Positions 33,427 to 45,220 of a stretch of 64,000 nucleotides of DNA are shown one piece after another. Numbering within the stretch: position 1 is the first letter of the stretch; the number at the start of each line of letters is the position of its first letter. The notes beneath the pieces were generated by a model. The model did not search any database, was not told the origin of the DNA, and worked only from the letters and a program-made list of their open reading frames with translations. The translations under genes and the position numbers were made by a program. The DNA comes from Pterois miles (taxonomy: Eukaryota; Chordata; Actinopteri; Perciformes; Scorpaenidae), in the NCBI GenBank assembly GCA_947000775.1, contig CAMQGK010000038.1, forward strand, positions 2,646,501 to 2,710,500, given 5' to 3'.

Positions 33427-34559
33427 GATATTGTATTAGTATTTGTCATTCACTGAAAACATACTGAGTTATGAATGTCATTTTATAAACCAAATGAGAA
33501 AAACAATCATCATCTGTCTTTGATGAATGTGTTAATGTGTTAATCTGTATTTCTGTCTCATCAGCACATACAGAGACATTTATTGTATGAAACCCTCTAA
33601 AATCCTCCTGAAAGTGAACATTTTTCACATTTTCCCATAAAAACATCCGTCTGACTGCAGCTTTCAATATTTGCCATATCACTGTCGTTAAAAGGCAAAT
33701 ACCCTGTTGACACTTTACTCACAGAAGAAGCTCCATGAATATTTAATGTGCTGTAATATAAAAACTCTGAGTGCTTGTGTATCAGTGGAACAGGGTTGTT
33801 TACAGCCTGCGGAAAACAAAAAAACAACAACAGGGAACATTAGCGCTAACCTCTGAGCCACCAGGAGACGCTCCGGCTCTTCACTTAGTTCATTAGACGA
33901 AGACAAAGTGAGAGACAACAGAGCAAATAAACAGGGAACAACAAAACTACTGACTTCATTGCTCCAACACGAGCAGCTTAAAAGGTGCTTCAAGGCAGCA
34001 GCAGCTGCAGGTGAAACACAGGTGAGTTTGATCCAACTGGGAAACGTCTCGTAACCTCTTTTCTCACAGGTGTCTTCCCACTTCAACCAACCAAACAATA
34101 ATATTCCTGTTGCACAATGTTCAATTTCAATAGCTGTTAGAAATGATCTGTTAATTCACAACACAATGTAAAGATTGAATGACAAATTTAAGCATCGTTT
34201 CTGTTGATTTTCTTATTTTTGATCTTGTTACACGTCGTGACCTCTCAGCTTTATTTTGCAACACCAGTTGGTGACCACTGATTTGAACGAAACAATCTTC
34301 TGAGACTGAATCTTTCTTTGACTCTGTGACAAAGTGGGTGAGAACACACCATTTGTCCCTATGCTTTCTTATGATTAAGGTGAGCTCAGACAAACATTTT
34401 TTCATACTCACCATATTCACCATATGCTCAGGTTAAAAGAAGGAGGCACCCAGTCACTTCCTCCTTTTATACCCTGAGTGACATCATCAGTGATGTCATT
34501 GGACCAGACTAAGAGACAGGGGAGTTTGATTTCAAATAACTTAATTTAAAAAAAGTATT
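33427..34559. other. Unique non-coding sequence
   Basis: A 127-codon minus-strand frame (33715-34098) has no domain and is not accepted. Nothing else is recognised. Confidence 0.45.
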
Positions 34560-34950
34560 ATCATGATAATTATGACTATAATTGTTTGGACTTAGGTGGT
34601 AACCATGTGTTTTACTGGAGTATTGGTAAATTACAGAAAAAGCCTTCACTATAACTATTTGTCTGTTTTCAGTGAGAGGTCAGTGTTCACTGCTTGAATA
34701 GTTCAGCCTGCTGCAGGGTGACTCCTGCTGATTGAGGAGTGTATAAAAGCAGATGCTTTTGGCTGGTGGGGAAAAAGGATCTCTGTGTAGCTGTGTGCAC
34801 AGGAAGGTGATGCAGAACTCTCTCTCTATTTGTTTTCTGTATATATCTTTGATTAGAAGCACTTTAAATAAATTCACTTTTGGACACTGGACAAAGTTTC
34901 ACGAGTCTGCCTCCTACAATTTTGGCCACTCTGGTCCCACTTCGTAACAA
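34560..34950 (+). mobile_element. Possible solo LTR fragment
   Basis: A TATA-like GTATAAAAGCAG (34740-34751) is followed ~120 bp later by TTTAAATAAATTCAC and then CCTCCTACAATTTTGGCCAC. The layout resembles the promoter, polyadenylation signal and end of an LTR with a primer-binding region. Terminal TG and duplications were not found, so this is tentative. Confidence 0.3.
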
Positions 34951-34971
34951 ACTCATCTCCAAAACGTTGTA

Positions 34972-35617
34972 AACTCTGGTTCCACTCAGTGTAGACGAGT
35001 TAGACAACTACTTCCTGTTTAACTCTGGTTCCACTCAGTGTAGACGAGTTAGACAACTACATCCTGTTTAACTCTGGTTCCACTCAGTGTAGACGAGTTA
35101 GACAACTACTTCCTGTTTAACTCTGGTTCCTTTCAGTGTAAACGGAGTTAGACAACTACTTCCTGTTTAACTCTGGTTCCACTCAGTGTAGACAGAGTTA
35201 GACAACTACTTCCTGTTTAACTCTGGTTCCACTCAGTGTAGACGAGTTAGACAACTACATCCTGTTTAACTCTGGTTCCACTCAGTGTAGACGAGTTAGA
35301 CAACTACTTCCTGTTTAACTCTGGTTCCACTCAGTGTAGACGAGTTAGACAACTACTTCCTGTTTAAGTCTGGTTCCACTCAATGGAGACGGAGTCAGAC
35401 AACGACTTCCTGTTTAACTCTGGTTCCACTCAGTGTAGACGAGTTAGACAACTACTTCCTGTTTAACTCTGGTTCCACTCAATGGAGACGGAGTCAGACA
35501 ACAACTTCCTGTTTAACTCTGGTTCCACTCAGTGTAGACGAGTTAGACAACTACTTCCTGTTTAACTCTGGTTCCACTCAGGGTAGACGAGTTAGACAAC
35601 TACTTCCTGTTTAACTC
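34972..35617. repeat. 49-bp minisatellite, about 13 copies
   Basis: The unit is AACTCTGGTTCCACTCAGTG TAGACGAGTTAGACAACTAC TTCCTGTTT, 49-50 bp. Two copies share the variant CAATGGAGACGGAGTCAGAC (~35380 and 35480), showing local duplication of a variant unit. Confidence 0.96.
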
Positions 35618-36515
35618 CTAGCTGAGAGATTCAGCCAGAACAACCATTAGGCAGATTTGAGTCCACCTTAAAGACTGATGTGGTGCTAACTTCATCACTG
35701 AGAACAAACAGCACTTTAGGAAATGAGGTGGCATCTCTGATGAATCTGCCTCCACATCCAGACGGCTCATTTCAGCGGCATTGGCCCGGCGTTATGGTCA
35801 CCATCATCAGATTAATAACCTCTATTCTGGACCGGTGCGGCGATTCAGCCACGGGTTAATTAAACATTTACATATAGATGCCCAGCTATCTATTGTAGAG
35901 GGAGATAATTTATACCATCAATATGCACTTTAATCAGAAACTACAGGAGGGCATATGTTAGCGTGCTCCGTGCTAATTGGCACCATGCTGGCTGCTGTTT
36001 TGGAGCTCAGAGACAAACTGAGTTCACACTCAACTCTCACTGTTTCCTCTGTAATGTGTTTTTTTTTTTTTTTTCATTTCCATCTTCCTGATCAGTGCTC
36101 TTATTCTAACAGGACTCTCTTCATCCCCTCGCGACCCCTGAATGAACCAAAGCATGTTATTTTATATATTAAATGTCCTTAATTTGTCCATTAAGTCAGG
36201 ATGAATATTAAATTCTCATGGCAGTAAAGATTTGTATCAAGGCTTTTTAAGGGTTGACATGTGGAGGCTGCAGTAATTAAGGGAATTATTGAGGCATTTT
36301 GTGCATGTTTACAGGATTATTTATGTGACAATTGAATGACCCTGCAGATTTTATAACTAGAGCTTTTCAGTTACTTTAATTAGTCGTTTTTTGTATTGTT
36401 TTAACTCTCACTGAGACATAGTGAGACATAGGGGGTTTTGACATCGAGATTTTATTGGCATAATCCTGTCTCTGATTTTTATATTCTCTTACAGAGTTAA
36501 TCTCAAATGATCTTT
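35618..36515. other. Candidate conserved non-coding region
   Basis: Repeat-free apart from a T-run at 36059-36074. It is rich in ATTA/TAAT words (ATCAGATTAATAACC, GGGTTAATTAAAC, GTGCTAATTGGC) with CpG words such as CCGGTGCGGCG. This is one of the best enhancer-like stretches in the window by texture; it remains inference. Confidence 0.4.
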
Positions 36516-36519
36516 TTAA

Positions 36520-36700
36520 GGTGGTCCACCACTATTGGATGATTACCAAGAAATCTGACTCAGTTTACCTCCAAAACTACAGACATTCCCATCAGCCTCA
36601 GCTGTACTTGGTGTTCAGTGCTAATTATCAAATGTTATTAAATGAGTTAAACATCAGTATGTTAGCATGCTAATATTAGCATTTAGCAATAATGAGTCTC
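36520..36700 (+). repeat. Dispersed fish repeat (TTAGCATGCTAA family)
   Basis: CACTATTGGATGATTACCAA, CATTCCCATCAGCCTCAGCT and TGTTAGCATGCTAATATTAG follow in the order I remember for this teleost repeat. Confidence 0.65.
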
Positions 36701-36779
36701 CCTCCTTGTTTAAGGCCAGGCAGAGTGGCTCGTTAAGCTCGTTAACGCCTAAGGAGGGAAGCTGATGGATGCAGAGTCG

Positions 36780-37290
36780 CCCTGAACTCCTTTCCTTCCT
36801 TCTTCTCTCTTCCTTTTTCCCTCCTTCCTCTGATGTCTACATCTAAACCTCTTTTCTCCTTCCTTTATCTTTCTTCCTTCTTTCTCTCCTTAATTTGTGT
36901 CCTCTTTCTTCCTTCCTCTCCTTTGCTTCGTCCTTTCTTCCTTGTCAAACACTTTTTCATTCTTCCTCTACACTTACTCATCACCTCCTCACTTATCACC
37001 TCCTTGTTTTCATCTTTTTCTACAGCCGCCTCTTCTCTCTCTAATGCTGCCATTTTAAAATTTCTCTTCTTTTTTTCAGTCGCTGTACTTCCTGCCTAAC
37101 TTTTCCTTGCTTCCTTCCTTCCCTTGTTTCCTCATTTCCTTCCATAACATAACTCCTTGCTTCCTGTACAACTTTTCTCTTTTTTCCTTCCTCCTCTCCT
37201 CTTTGAAATGGTTTCCTGTCTCCTTCATCCTCATTTCTCAACCCTTTTATTCTTTCTCGTTTCCTTCCTCTTTCTCCTTCAGAGAAGCTT
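36780..37290. repeat. CT-rich low-complexity region
   Basis: Pyrimidine-rich TTCCTTCC/TTCTTTC sequence, less pure than the 30-kb tract. The Phe/Ser/Leu frames are compositional. Confidence 0.85.
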
Positions 37291-37719
37291 CTGTCTCTGA
37301 AAAATGGACGGAGACACCTGTTGTGTCTCGCGGCAGCTTTACACTTGACGAACAGTAAACAGAAATGTCTTTACGCCAACAACAACGTGAGTCCCAGCCG
37401 AGTGAAATTATTGATGAAATCAAACAGTGTTCGGGCTGTTTACTGTGCATGAGGACGGTTGATTTAAAGGGATCGGCTGCAGCAGCTCATTCACTGACTG
37501 AAAATACTCTGCTTTTGTGACGAACTTCAATATGGAGGTTGGTTTCAGAGTTCTCCAGTCCATTACAATGGAGCTGACCTCAGTAGTTTACGGTATATAC
37601 AGAATACGTCGTTTCTAATGAAAAGTGTGGTTCATGTTGTCATGTTCAGCATTGGTGACTGACAGTTGTCCCTCTTCAAGTCTTGGTTTGCAGGAATGGG
37701 TTTACCTCACAGTAAACGG
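37291..37719. other. Non-coding sequence
   Basis: Nothing recognised. Confidence 0.45.
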
Positions 37720-37724
37720 ATCAT

Positions 37725-37935
37725 ATATGGACTGTATTCATAGATCGACTTTCTAGTCTTCCGACCAACCTGTCCATCAGGATCTGATCTAAATACTCAT
37801 TTACACTCAGCCTTTAGGAGCAGTTTGGAGTTCGGTGTCTTGCTCAAAGACACTTCACATGTGACTGGAGGAGCCGGGGATCGAACCGCTGACCTTCAAA
37901 TTGATGGACTCGCTCTACCTCCGAGCCACAGCCAA
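37725..37935 (-). repeat. tRNA-headed SINE, family B (copy 1)
   Basis: On the minus strand: GCTGTGGCTCGGAGGTAGAG (A-box region), GGTTCGATCCCCGGCTCCTC (B-box), GTCTTTGAGCAAGACACCGA, and finally a body corresponding to the plus-strand ATGGACTGTATTCATAGATC. It lies just left of a family A SINE. Confidence 0.8.
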
Positions 37936-37963
37936 GACAAAGTGACTCAGGAACACAGATCTT

Positions 37964-38299
37964 GGGGGCGGCAGTAGCTCAGTCTGTAGGGAGTTGGCGG
38001 GTCACCGGTTCAAGTCCCGACATGGACCAAAAAACTGAGTGTGAACTGGTAGCTGGAGAGGTGCCAGTTTACCTCTTGGGCACTGCCGAGGTGCCCCTGA
38101 GCAAGGCACCAAACCCCCAACTGCTCAGGGCGCTTGTCAGGAGCAGCCCCCTCACTCTGACACCTCTCCATTAATGCATGTATGTGTGTTTCAGGTCTGC
38201 ATGTACCATGTATAAGTTAAAAAAAAAACCAACAGAGTGTAAATTGAATTTGCCCACTGTGGGACTAATAAAGGTTGATCTTCTTCTTCTTCTTCTTCA
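37964..38299 (+). repeat. tRNA-derived SINE, family A (copy 3)
   Basis: GGGGGCGGCAGTAGCTCAGT, B-box GGTTCAAGTCC at 38007-38017, GGGACTAATAAAGG and a (CTT)n tail. About 14 bp of the head is deleted relative to copy 1. A possible short duplication CAGATnTTG flanks it. Confidence 0.9.
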
Positions 38300-39989
38300 G
38301 ATGTTGTCCAAGAGGGGAGTACACTCATGAGTGAGCTGAAAGGAGTTTGCCACAGTTAGGGTCCGAGGAAACATACTGGGTCACTTCGTACTGTCACAGT
38401 GTCAGGAAAGTAGGTTCGGAGCCAAATGCAGTTGAAGAGATGAGAAGGCAGCAGGGAGAGTTACAGTGGTTTAACTATCAAAAACATGACTTGGCAGGTA
38501 ACCAAAGTAAAGCCAACACAAACTAGGAGAACTCAACAGGGAGAGCAATGCTGGGGATGCTGTTGGGGACACAGGTAGCAGCTGGTCTAATAAATAGCAA
38601 ATATTAAAAATAATTACTGATATCACTTAAATTAATATGAATAATTTAAAAATATCAATTGATGATAGCAGGACACAAATTATTTTGGTACAGTAGCTCA
38701 AAGAGGCATTACAATGGCTATCAAAAGTACGAATAAGTAGAGAATAATATGATTTAGCTTACATTAAAACACCTTGGAGCAACAAAAAAATGATGGCCAA
38801 TTAATGCAGTCTCAATAAATCATTTCAAGTATACTAAACTATCAATTTGTGACTGATTAATAATTAAATTATCTGCGTTCAGGGAGATGGGAGTGGATGG
38901 ATGGGACTAATAATACTTTTGTCCAGGAGATGAGCATGTGTGTCCTGCGTGAAACCACAAGTCAGCGTTGATATATTTGTCATGTGACATATTGCCTCAA
39001 CCTAAGTTGTATCCTGTGAAAACAGAAGTTTATTGACGATTGTATGCATGTAACCAGTAACTGATGTCCTGGCGGCCATGTTTGTAGTTTTACATTGTCA
39101 GTCATATTGTTCTGTAGGACACTGGCCCAGTTACTTTACCCAGTGCATGGAAGCAAAGGGGCTGTGGAGGTGCCAGGCTGGGAAAGTTGTGGTTCCGGTC
39201 CAGTTGCAGTCCTTACTGTGCCCCAATCATGTATTTTGTAGGAAAACTGGTCACTTTGGTTCTTTGGTCCTTGCAGAAATAGCAGCTTGGCGCTAACTTG
39301 CTTGTTACTGTAGCTTTTAAAGTTAACTGACAGACGTTGTTGTAGTCTGTGGCACTAAACTGGTCTGGGTTAGCAGTGCAAACTGAGGCCGGCAGGAATA
39401 TTTCAGGAAGGGTCTGGCATCCTCCACCAGTCACGGGACTGACGATACAGACGAGTCCCCTGACTGATGACTGTCGTGACAAAATAAATCAACATTTAGT
39501 TTTAGTTTCACACAGGACATCAACAGCGGTCTCCTGGAGATTCTTGTGTTTGATTGACCTGTCCACCCCCCTCCCTCCCTGAACGGACTCTCATACTATT
39601 AATGCTACGTCACTGCTTCGACCATCGACCGGTTTACATTGGAGTTAGTTGAAAGCTGACCAAACGTCGGTATTTGATGAACTGTGAGTGAGAACGGGTG
39701 GTTGTGGTGAATAAAAGTCCAAAGTGCTGCAGGAGAGTCAACAGTCCAAGTTTTTCCTCCAGTAAACAACCTCAATGAGACAAACTGCTTGAGAAGCTGC
39801 TTGGTCTTAATTTATGGAGCTCAGTAGATATTTAATGTAGCATGTTATGGTACTGGGGCTTTTATGACTGGACTTAATGGCTTTTTTGTCCTTTGTTTTC
39901 TTTACGGAGCAGTCAGCAGACAGTCAGCAGGGCTGCAGCACACAGGATGAATGACAGGAGACGAGTCTGTATTTAGTTTGGTTTGAGTT
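38300..39989. other. Mostly unique non-coding sequence
   Basis: 38395-38560 (GTGTCAGGAAAGTAGGTTCG, AGCCAAATGCAG) may be a dispersed repeat related to that at 24390. 38580-38900 is AT-rich and repeat-free (TCAATTGATGATAGCAGGAC) and could be conserved. No gene is recognised. Confidence 0.4.
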
Positions 39990-40039
39990 TATCACCACTG
40001 CTGGACCGAGACGGAACAATCACTTCACAGCAGAGAGAT

Positions 40040-41066
40040 ATTTATTTCCACCGTTTGTGCACTTACACACTTACATCTGCGTACCTGGATTTCCTACTAA
40101 GCCACAAACTGTGAAATCAGACCGGACAGTCAGCTTGTTGTTGGAGGCCTGGATCAGAAAACATGTGATTCAACAAGCCAATCAGATGTGGCCCCCCTTC
40201 CTATGTCACGTTAGAACATACCACCCACAGCTTCAGAACTACCTGTTCAAAGGTGCACCACATTTTTCCCTCTAGCCAATCAGAGCACACTGGGCTTTTT
40301 CAGGAGGGGCTTCTTAAAGAGACAGGGTCTAAAATGGAGCATTTCAGACAGACGGCGAATGATATATAAAATATTTATATTCAGAGGGTGAATGATATAC
40401 TGTTAAGTATATATTTAATATAAAATATACATATTCAAACAGAGGGTGAATCATATAAATAATATTCAGAAAGGGGTGAATTATATTAATATATATTCAG
40501 AAAGAGGGTGAATGATATATAATATATAATATACTGTATATTCAGACAGAGTGTGAAAACAGGTATATTCAGAGAGACAGGATGAGAAAACTAATGTAAA
40601 TATGATCTAGTAGGAACCCAAAAATTCACATCCATCCATCGTCAACCGATTATCCCGTTAGGGGTCACGGGGGTCGCTGGAGCCGATCCCAGCTGGCATT
40701 GGGCGAAGGCGGGGTTCACCCTGGACAGGTCGCCAGTCCATCGCATGGCACATAGAGACAGACAACATATAGACAGACAACCATTCACGCTCACATCCAC
40801 ACCTATGGCAATTTAGAGTCATCAATTAACCTAAACAGCATGTCTTAGGACTGTGGGAGGAAGCCGGAGTACCCGGAGAAAACCCATGCTTACACAGGGA
40901 GAACATGCAAACTCCACAGAGAAGAGCCGCAAGCTGGAATCGAACCTGCGACCCTCTTGCTGTGAGGCGACAGCACTAACCACTGCACCACCGTGCAGCC
41001 CGGAACCCAAAAATATTAATATAAATATTAAAGTTTGAACCTGAAAATGAGCATGACAGGTCCTCT
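40040..41066 (+). repeat. Old dispersed fish repeat split by a nested SINE
   Basis: The left part has CCAATCAGATGTGGCCCCCC, GGGCTTTTTCAGGAGGGGCT and AGAGACAGGGTCTAAAATGG. The right part, after the SINE, has TTTGAACCTGAAAATGAGCA TGACAGGTCC. Together these are the two ends of one familiar teleost repeat. Within it, 40355-40560 holds expanded CAGAGGGTGAATGATAT units. Confidence 0.7.
40613..41014 (-). repeat. tRNA-headed SINE, family C (copy 4), with 13-bp duplication
   Basis: The element is 40626-41001, flanked by GGAACCCAAAAAT at 40613-40625 and 41002-41014. Its body matches copy 3 throughout, with an extra ACATAGACAGACA duplication near 40764. It sits inside an older repeat. Confidence 0.93.
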
Positions 41067-41444
41067 ATAAATCAGTTTACTACACGTTTGTGTTGCCATG
41101 GCAGTGCGTGTTTTGTGAAATGTTTGTTGTTTGACTTGTAACAGAACATTTCACTATCACTATATTAAACAGCTCCATTTGTCATTTGATAGTTTTAATT
41201 GGTTGCTGCTGGTGTTAAATGTGTTTCTGTTGTTCCGATGTTCATTTTTGATCCTCTCATATGTTCTTTGTGTTGTCTATGTGTCGTCTCGCTGTGATTT
41301 AATTTATTCTTTTATTTCACCAGGACTCCTGATGGCTGCAGCTTTCATCCACACCGAAGGCAGAACAATGGGGAGGGAGGACTGTGTGTTGTTTGTCACA
41401 CTCGGCTTTAATTAAGATTAATTGTACCTATGAAGAGCCCTCCG
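41067..41444. other. Non-coding sequence
   Basis: Nothing recognised. The frame at 41131-41415 has a hydrophobic stretch but no family motif. Confidence 0.45.
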
Positions 41445-41481
41445 GCGGCGTTTAGCCGGCAGCGTCCCGGCTAAACGCCGC
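41445..41481. repeat. Perfect GC-rich hairpin, 15-bp arms, 7-bp loop
   Basis: GCGGCGTTTAGCCGG (41445-41459), loop CAGCGTC, then the exact reverse complement CCGGCTAAACGCCGC (41467-41481). No T-run follows, and no gene ends here, so it is not a bacterial-type terminator. Confidence 0.96.
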
Positions 41482-41799
41482 AGCACAGTGGTGGCTTGAC
41501 TCGTCAAATGTCGAGGGGGGATTTTTATCATTTCAACCACTACTAAAAGAAAAGTAAAATTATAAAAATATTAATATTAATTATCTTTCTATGGCTTTAA
41601 GCTAATCCAACAACTTCTAACCTTTTACCACTTCCACTGAGTCATAACTCAGTCAAACCTGAACACAGACACGAAACGCACCACGAATAAATGGCCATGA
41701 ATCTACAATTTATCATGTTATCATAATTTATATTTAGCTTCCTTCAGAACCACAGAGATCCAGTGAGACAGGAGCTGATCACAGATCAGTACATGGAGA
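41482..41799. other. Non-coding sequence
   Basis: Nothing recognised. Confidence 0.45.
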
Positions 41800-41801
41800 C
41801 T

Positions 41802-41870
41802 AATAAGATAAGATAAGATAAGATATTCCTTTATTGGTCCCACAGTGGGGAAATTCACACATATATTATG
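41802..41870 (-). repeat. SINE/LINE tail fragment with (GATAA)n
   Basis: TAAGATAAGATAAGATAAGA then TTTATTGGTCCCACAGTGGG is the reverse complement of a retroposon 3' end and its microsatellite tail. Confidence 0.75.
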
Positions 41871-42021
41871 TATTATATTCACACACTATACATAATATAG
41901 ACCACAGCTAACTAACTCCACTCAGTTTACATCCCTAAAGCATTATGGGAGCTGTAGATGTTTACCCTCTATACAGTCATACCTCCTGTACACTCATACA
42001 CCAATATTCATTATATCTATT

Positions 42022-42150
42022 ATCAGAATCAGAATCAGAAAAATCTTTATTACCAAGTAAGTTTGCACATACGAGGAATTTGTCTTGGTTTTTTGGTGCT
42101 TTAACATGGACATGCAACAACAAATACTACAATTTAAGAATAATATAAAA
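42022..42150 (-). repeat. Retroposon tail fragment (ATCAGAATCAGAATCAG type)
   Basis: ATCAGAATCAGAATCAGAAA then TCTTTATTACCAAGTAAGTT TGCACATACGAGGAATTTG is the reverse complement of a common teleost retroposon 3' end. Confidence 0.7.
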
Positions 42151-43288
42151 TAAAATAGTATAAAAATATAAAATAGAATAAAAAAAACACAAAGAAAAAT
42201 GTTAAAAATGTTAAATTATATGACATTTATTATATCTTGTGTTGAAAACCTGTGGACATACAGAAAAAAAAATCCTCAAACTGTTCGCATTATAGCGTTA
42301 ATTGGTGGCATTTCTGAGGAGTCCATTTTATTCTGAACATAAACAGGACGTCTGATACATGAGGTGACTCAGCTAAAAGCCTTCACATAAAGAGAGAAAT
42401 AAAGAGCTAATAAAAAAAAGACAACAATCATATCCTGTAAATGTTGTTTTTTTTTACTTGGGGTGATTTTTTTTTTTTTTACACCTAAAAAATGGATTTA
42501 GTGGTGTTTGTTTCCGGTGAGTGATCCGTCACTGCAGCTCATTCCTCACTCAGAATAAACGGGTCGGCGCCAGAACATTTCCCATGAGTCCGTCTGTCTG
42601 TCACGGATGGAACGGCGGCTCTAAGCAGACCCGTCCCATCTTAATCTGTTCTGCATGCTAAGCAGAGTGACCCCCCCCCCCCCAGATTGTTATAAATGCT
42701 GTTTATGGTCTTGCTATGACAACTGTGAAGGGCACAGCAGAGGATTTATCACAGGATTATCTCCTCAGCCAATGAATAGACAGACGGGGTTGTAAATGAC
42801 CCTGCAGGGTAATAAAAGGAGATGCTGCTCCGCCGGGACAATAGGACGAGATGTTATTATTACTACTATTATTGTTAATAATAATAATAATAATAATAAT
42901 ACCAAAGACAGACTCTTACTTCCTTTCAGTCAGTTCTGTTTGTATTGATTCAGATGGTAACAAATAGATCTTTACATTACACCAAAGTTATAGGAGCTAT
43001 TGCGAGACGTGATGTAGAAATTTAAAGAAATAAGTTCAATAAATAAAGAGAAGCAGCACAGCCAGAAGAGAGAGAAATGAAATGAAAAACCTGTTACAGG
43101 CACTTGATTTTTATATGTCAGAAAAAAGGTCCCAGGACGAATCAGGTGAGCAGAGACTCATGGGATACCATCTCTACCATCACAGTCACGTTTTAATCTG
43201 GAGCGTCTGCTGTTTTTCAGTAATTCTGATGGCTATTTACGGTTGCATCTGCGATCTGAGATACAGAAATAAGGAGTCAAAGGGATTT
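42151..43288. other. Non-coding sequence with microsatellites and a C13 run
   Basis: T-runs lie at ~42447-42480, a C13 run at 42671-42683 and (AAT)n at ~42875-42900. The 69-codon frame at 43082-43291 has a hydrophobic segment (VLIWSVCCFSVILMAIYGC) but no recognisable family. Confidence 0.45.
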
Positions 43289-43289
43289 T

Positions 43290-43555
43290 AAAGGAGCACT
43301 CCACTCATTTGGGACTACAAATGTGAAAGCCTCTGTGCATTCCAGTACCCAAACTACCATAGTGTGCCAGAAAAAGGTTAAGTATGTCACAACGTGTTTT
43401 TCTGTCAAATGCAGTATGCCAAAAATACCAGGATGTCTGACCACATCGGGTCACATTCTGCAGTACGAGGCCAGCATGCTGGTCTGGCTGTTCTGACCCA
43501 CAATCCTCTGCACCGCGGATACGACACAGCATTTGAGTAAAACACGTCTGTCACT
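43290..43555 (+). repeat. Dispersed fish repeat
   Basis: GTATGCCAAAAATACCAGGA TGTCTGACCACATCGGGTCA and GGCTGTTCTGACCCACAATC CTCTGCACCGCGGATACGAC. Familiar from memory as a teleost repeat; name not recalled. Confidence 0.6.
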
Positions 43556-43617
43556 GTTTGTTTGGCCCTGAATCTGACAAGAAATAATAATGCACAGTCA
43601 GCATTAGTGCTCAAGAG

Positions 43618-43618
43618 T

Positions 43619-43649
<31 letters not shown>

Positions 43650-43735
43650 GTACTGCTACTACTAATGATAACAACAACATTAATAATAATAACAATAGTG
43701 ATAATAATAATATTAATGATAACAGATCTAATAGT
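43618..43735. repeat. (AAT)n microsatellite, imperfect
   Basis: AATAATAATAAT with ACAACAACAT and GATAATAATAATATT interruptions. It gives poly-Asn or poly-Ile frames. Confidence 0.95.
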
Positions 43736-44200
43736 GCACAGTATGGATGTGGGCTGAAGAGAGGCATTCATTGAAAATAGGTCAGGATCACATGGTTGTC
43801 TCCTGCCAAATGTCCAACGTGTTAATGAGCCAAGAAAAGAGTCCCGTGTTTGACTTGTTATCTGGAGCATATGGCGGCTGGAAGGCGTGGCGCCGCAGCC
43901 CCTCAATACTAACGTCCCCCGGCACCGAGACCCTCAGGGTGTCAGTTATAGAGCGCTGCCACTACAAAGACAGCGGGACCGCCAGTCACATGAGAACCCC
44001 CCGTTAAACTGGGTTCAAATCCACACATGTAAACACCAGAACCTGCCAGCACAGAGGACACGGCAGGACGAAAGATCTCCGTACGACACGGCGTGGAACA
44101 TCGGAGGATCTCTGACGGACTTCACACGGTGAGATCTCAGATCTACATGTGATACTAAGGAACATCACTAGGCCCCCCCCTCCTCACAGAAACCTGTGAC
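43736..44200. other. Unique non-coding sequence, possible conserved part
   Basis: 43740-43900 is repeat-free (GAGGCATTCATTGAAAATAG, GCATATGGCGGCTGG). No gene is recognised. Confidence 0.35.
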
Positions 44201-44201
44201 C

Positions 44202-45220
44202 ATCTCAAACACAGAACCACGTCAAACACAGAACCATCTGAAACATAGAACCATTTCAAACATGGAACCATCTCAAACACCCCTCAAACCGCCTTAAAAC
44301 ATAGACCCATCTCAAACATAAAAAAACCTGAAACACGGAACCACCTGAAACATAGAACTGTTTCAACTATAGACCCATCTCAAACATAGAACCACCTGAA
44401 ACATAGAACCGTCTCAACCATAGACCCATCTCAAACATAGAACCACCTGAAACATGGAACCACCTGAAACATAGAACCACCTCAAACACAGAACCATCTG
44501 AAACAGAACTGTCTCAACCACAGAACCATCTGAAACATAGAACCACCTCAAACACAGAACCATCTGAAACATAGAACCACCTCAAACACAGAACCATCTG
44601 AAACATAGAACCATCTCAAACACCCCTCAAACCACCTTAAAACACAGACCCATCTCAAACATAGAACCACCTGGAACATGGAACCACCTCAAACATAGAA
44701 CTGTCTCAACCATAGACCCATCTCAAACATAGAACCACCTGAAACATAGACCCATCTCAAACATAGAACCACCTGAAATATAGAACCACCTAAAACATAG
44801 AACCACCTGAAACATAGAACCGTCTCAACCATAGAACTATCTCAAACATAGAACAACCTGAAACATAGAACCGTCTCAACCATAGAACTATATCAAACAT
44901 AGAACAACCTGAAACATAAAAATATCTCAAACATAGAACCATCTGAAACATAGAAATATCTCAAACAAAGAATCATCTCAAACATAGAACAACCTGAAAC
45001 ATAGAACTATATCAAACATGGAACCATCTGAAACATAGAACCATCTGAAACATAGACCCATCTCAAACATGGAACCACCTGAAACATAGAACCGTCTCAA
45101 CCATAGAACTATCTCAAACATAGAACAACCTGAAACATAGAAATATCTCAAACATAGAACCACCTGAAACATAGAACCACCTAAAACATAGAACCATCTG
45201 AAACATAGAACCACCTCATT
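44202..45220. repeat. 17-bp tandem array, ~60 copies
   Basis: The unit is CTGAAACATAGAACCAC with CTCAAACATAGAACCAT variants. Larger blocks repeat within it: CACCCCTCAAACCnCCTTAA occurs at 44279 and 44622, about 343 bp apart (~20 units), suggesting segmental duplication inside the array. Confidence 0.96.

Noticed and set aside
33715..34098. 127-codon minus-strand frame
   Set aside because: No motif or splice context recognised.
41445..41481. Rho-independent terminator
   Set aside because: No T-run, no gene end nearby, and not a bacterial genome.
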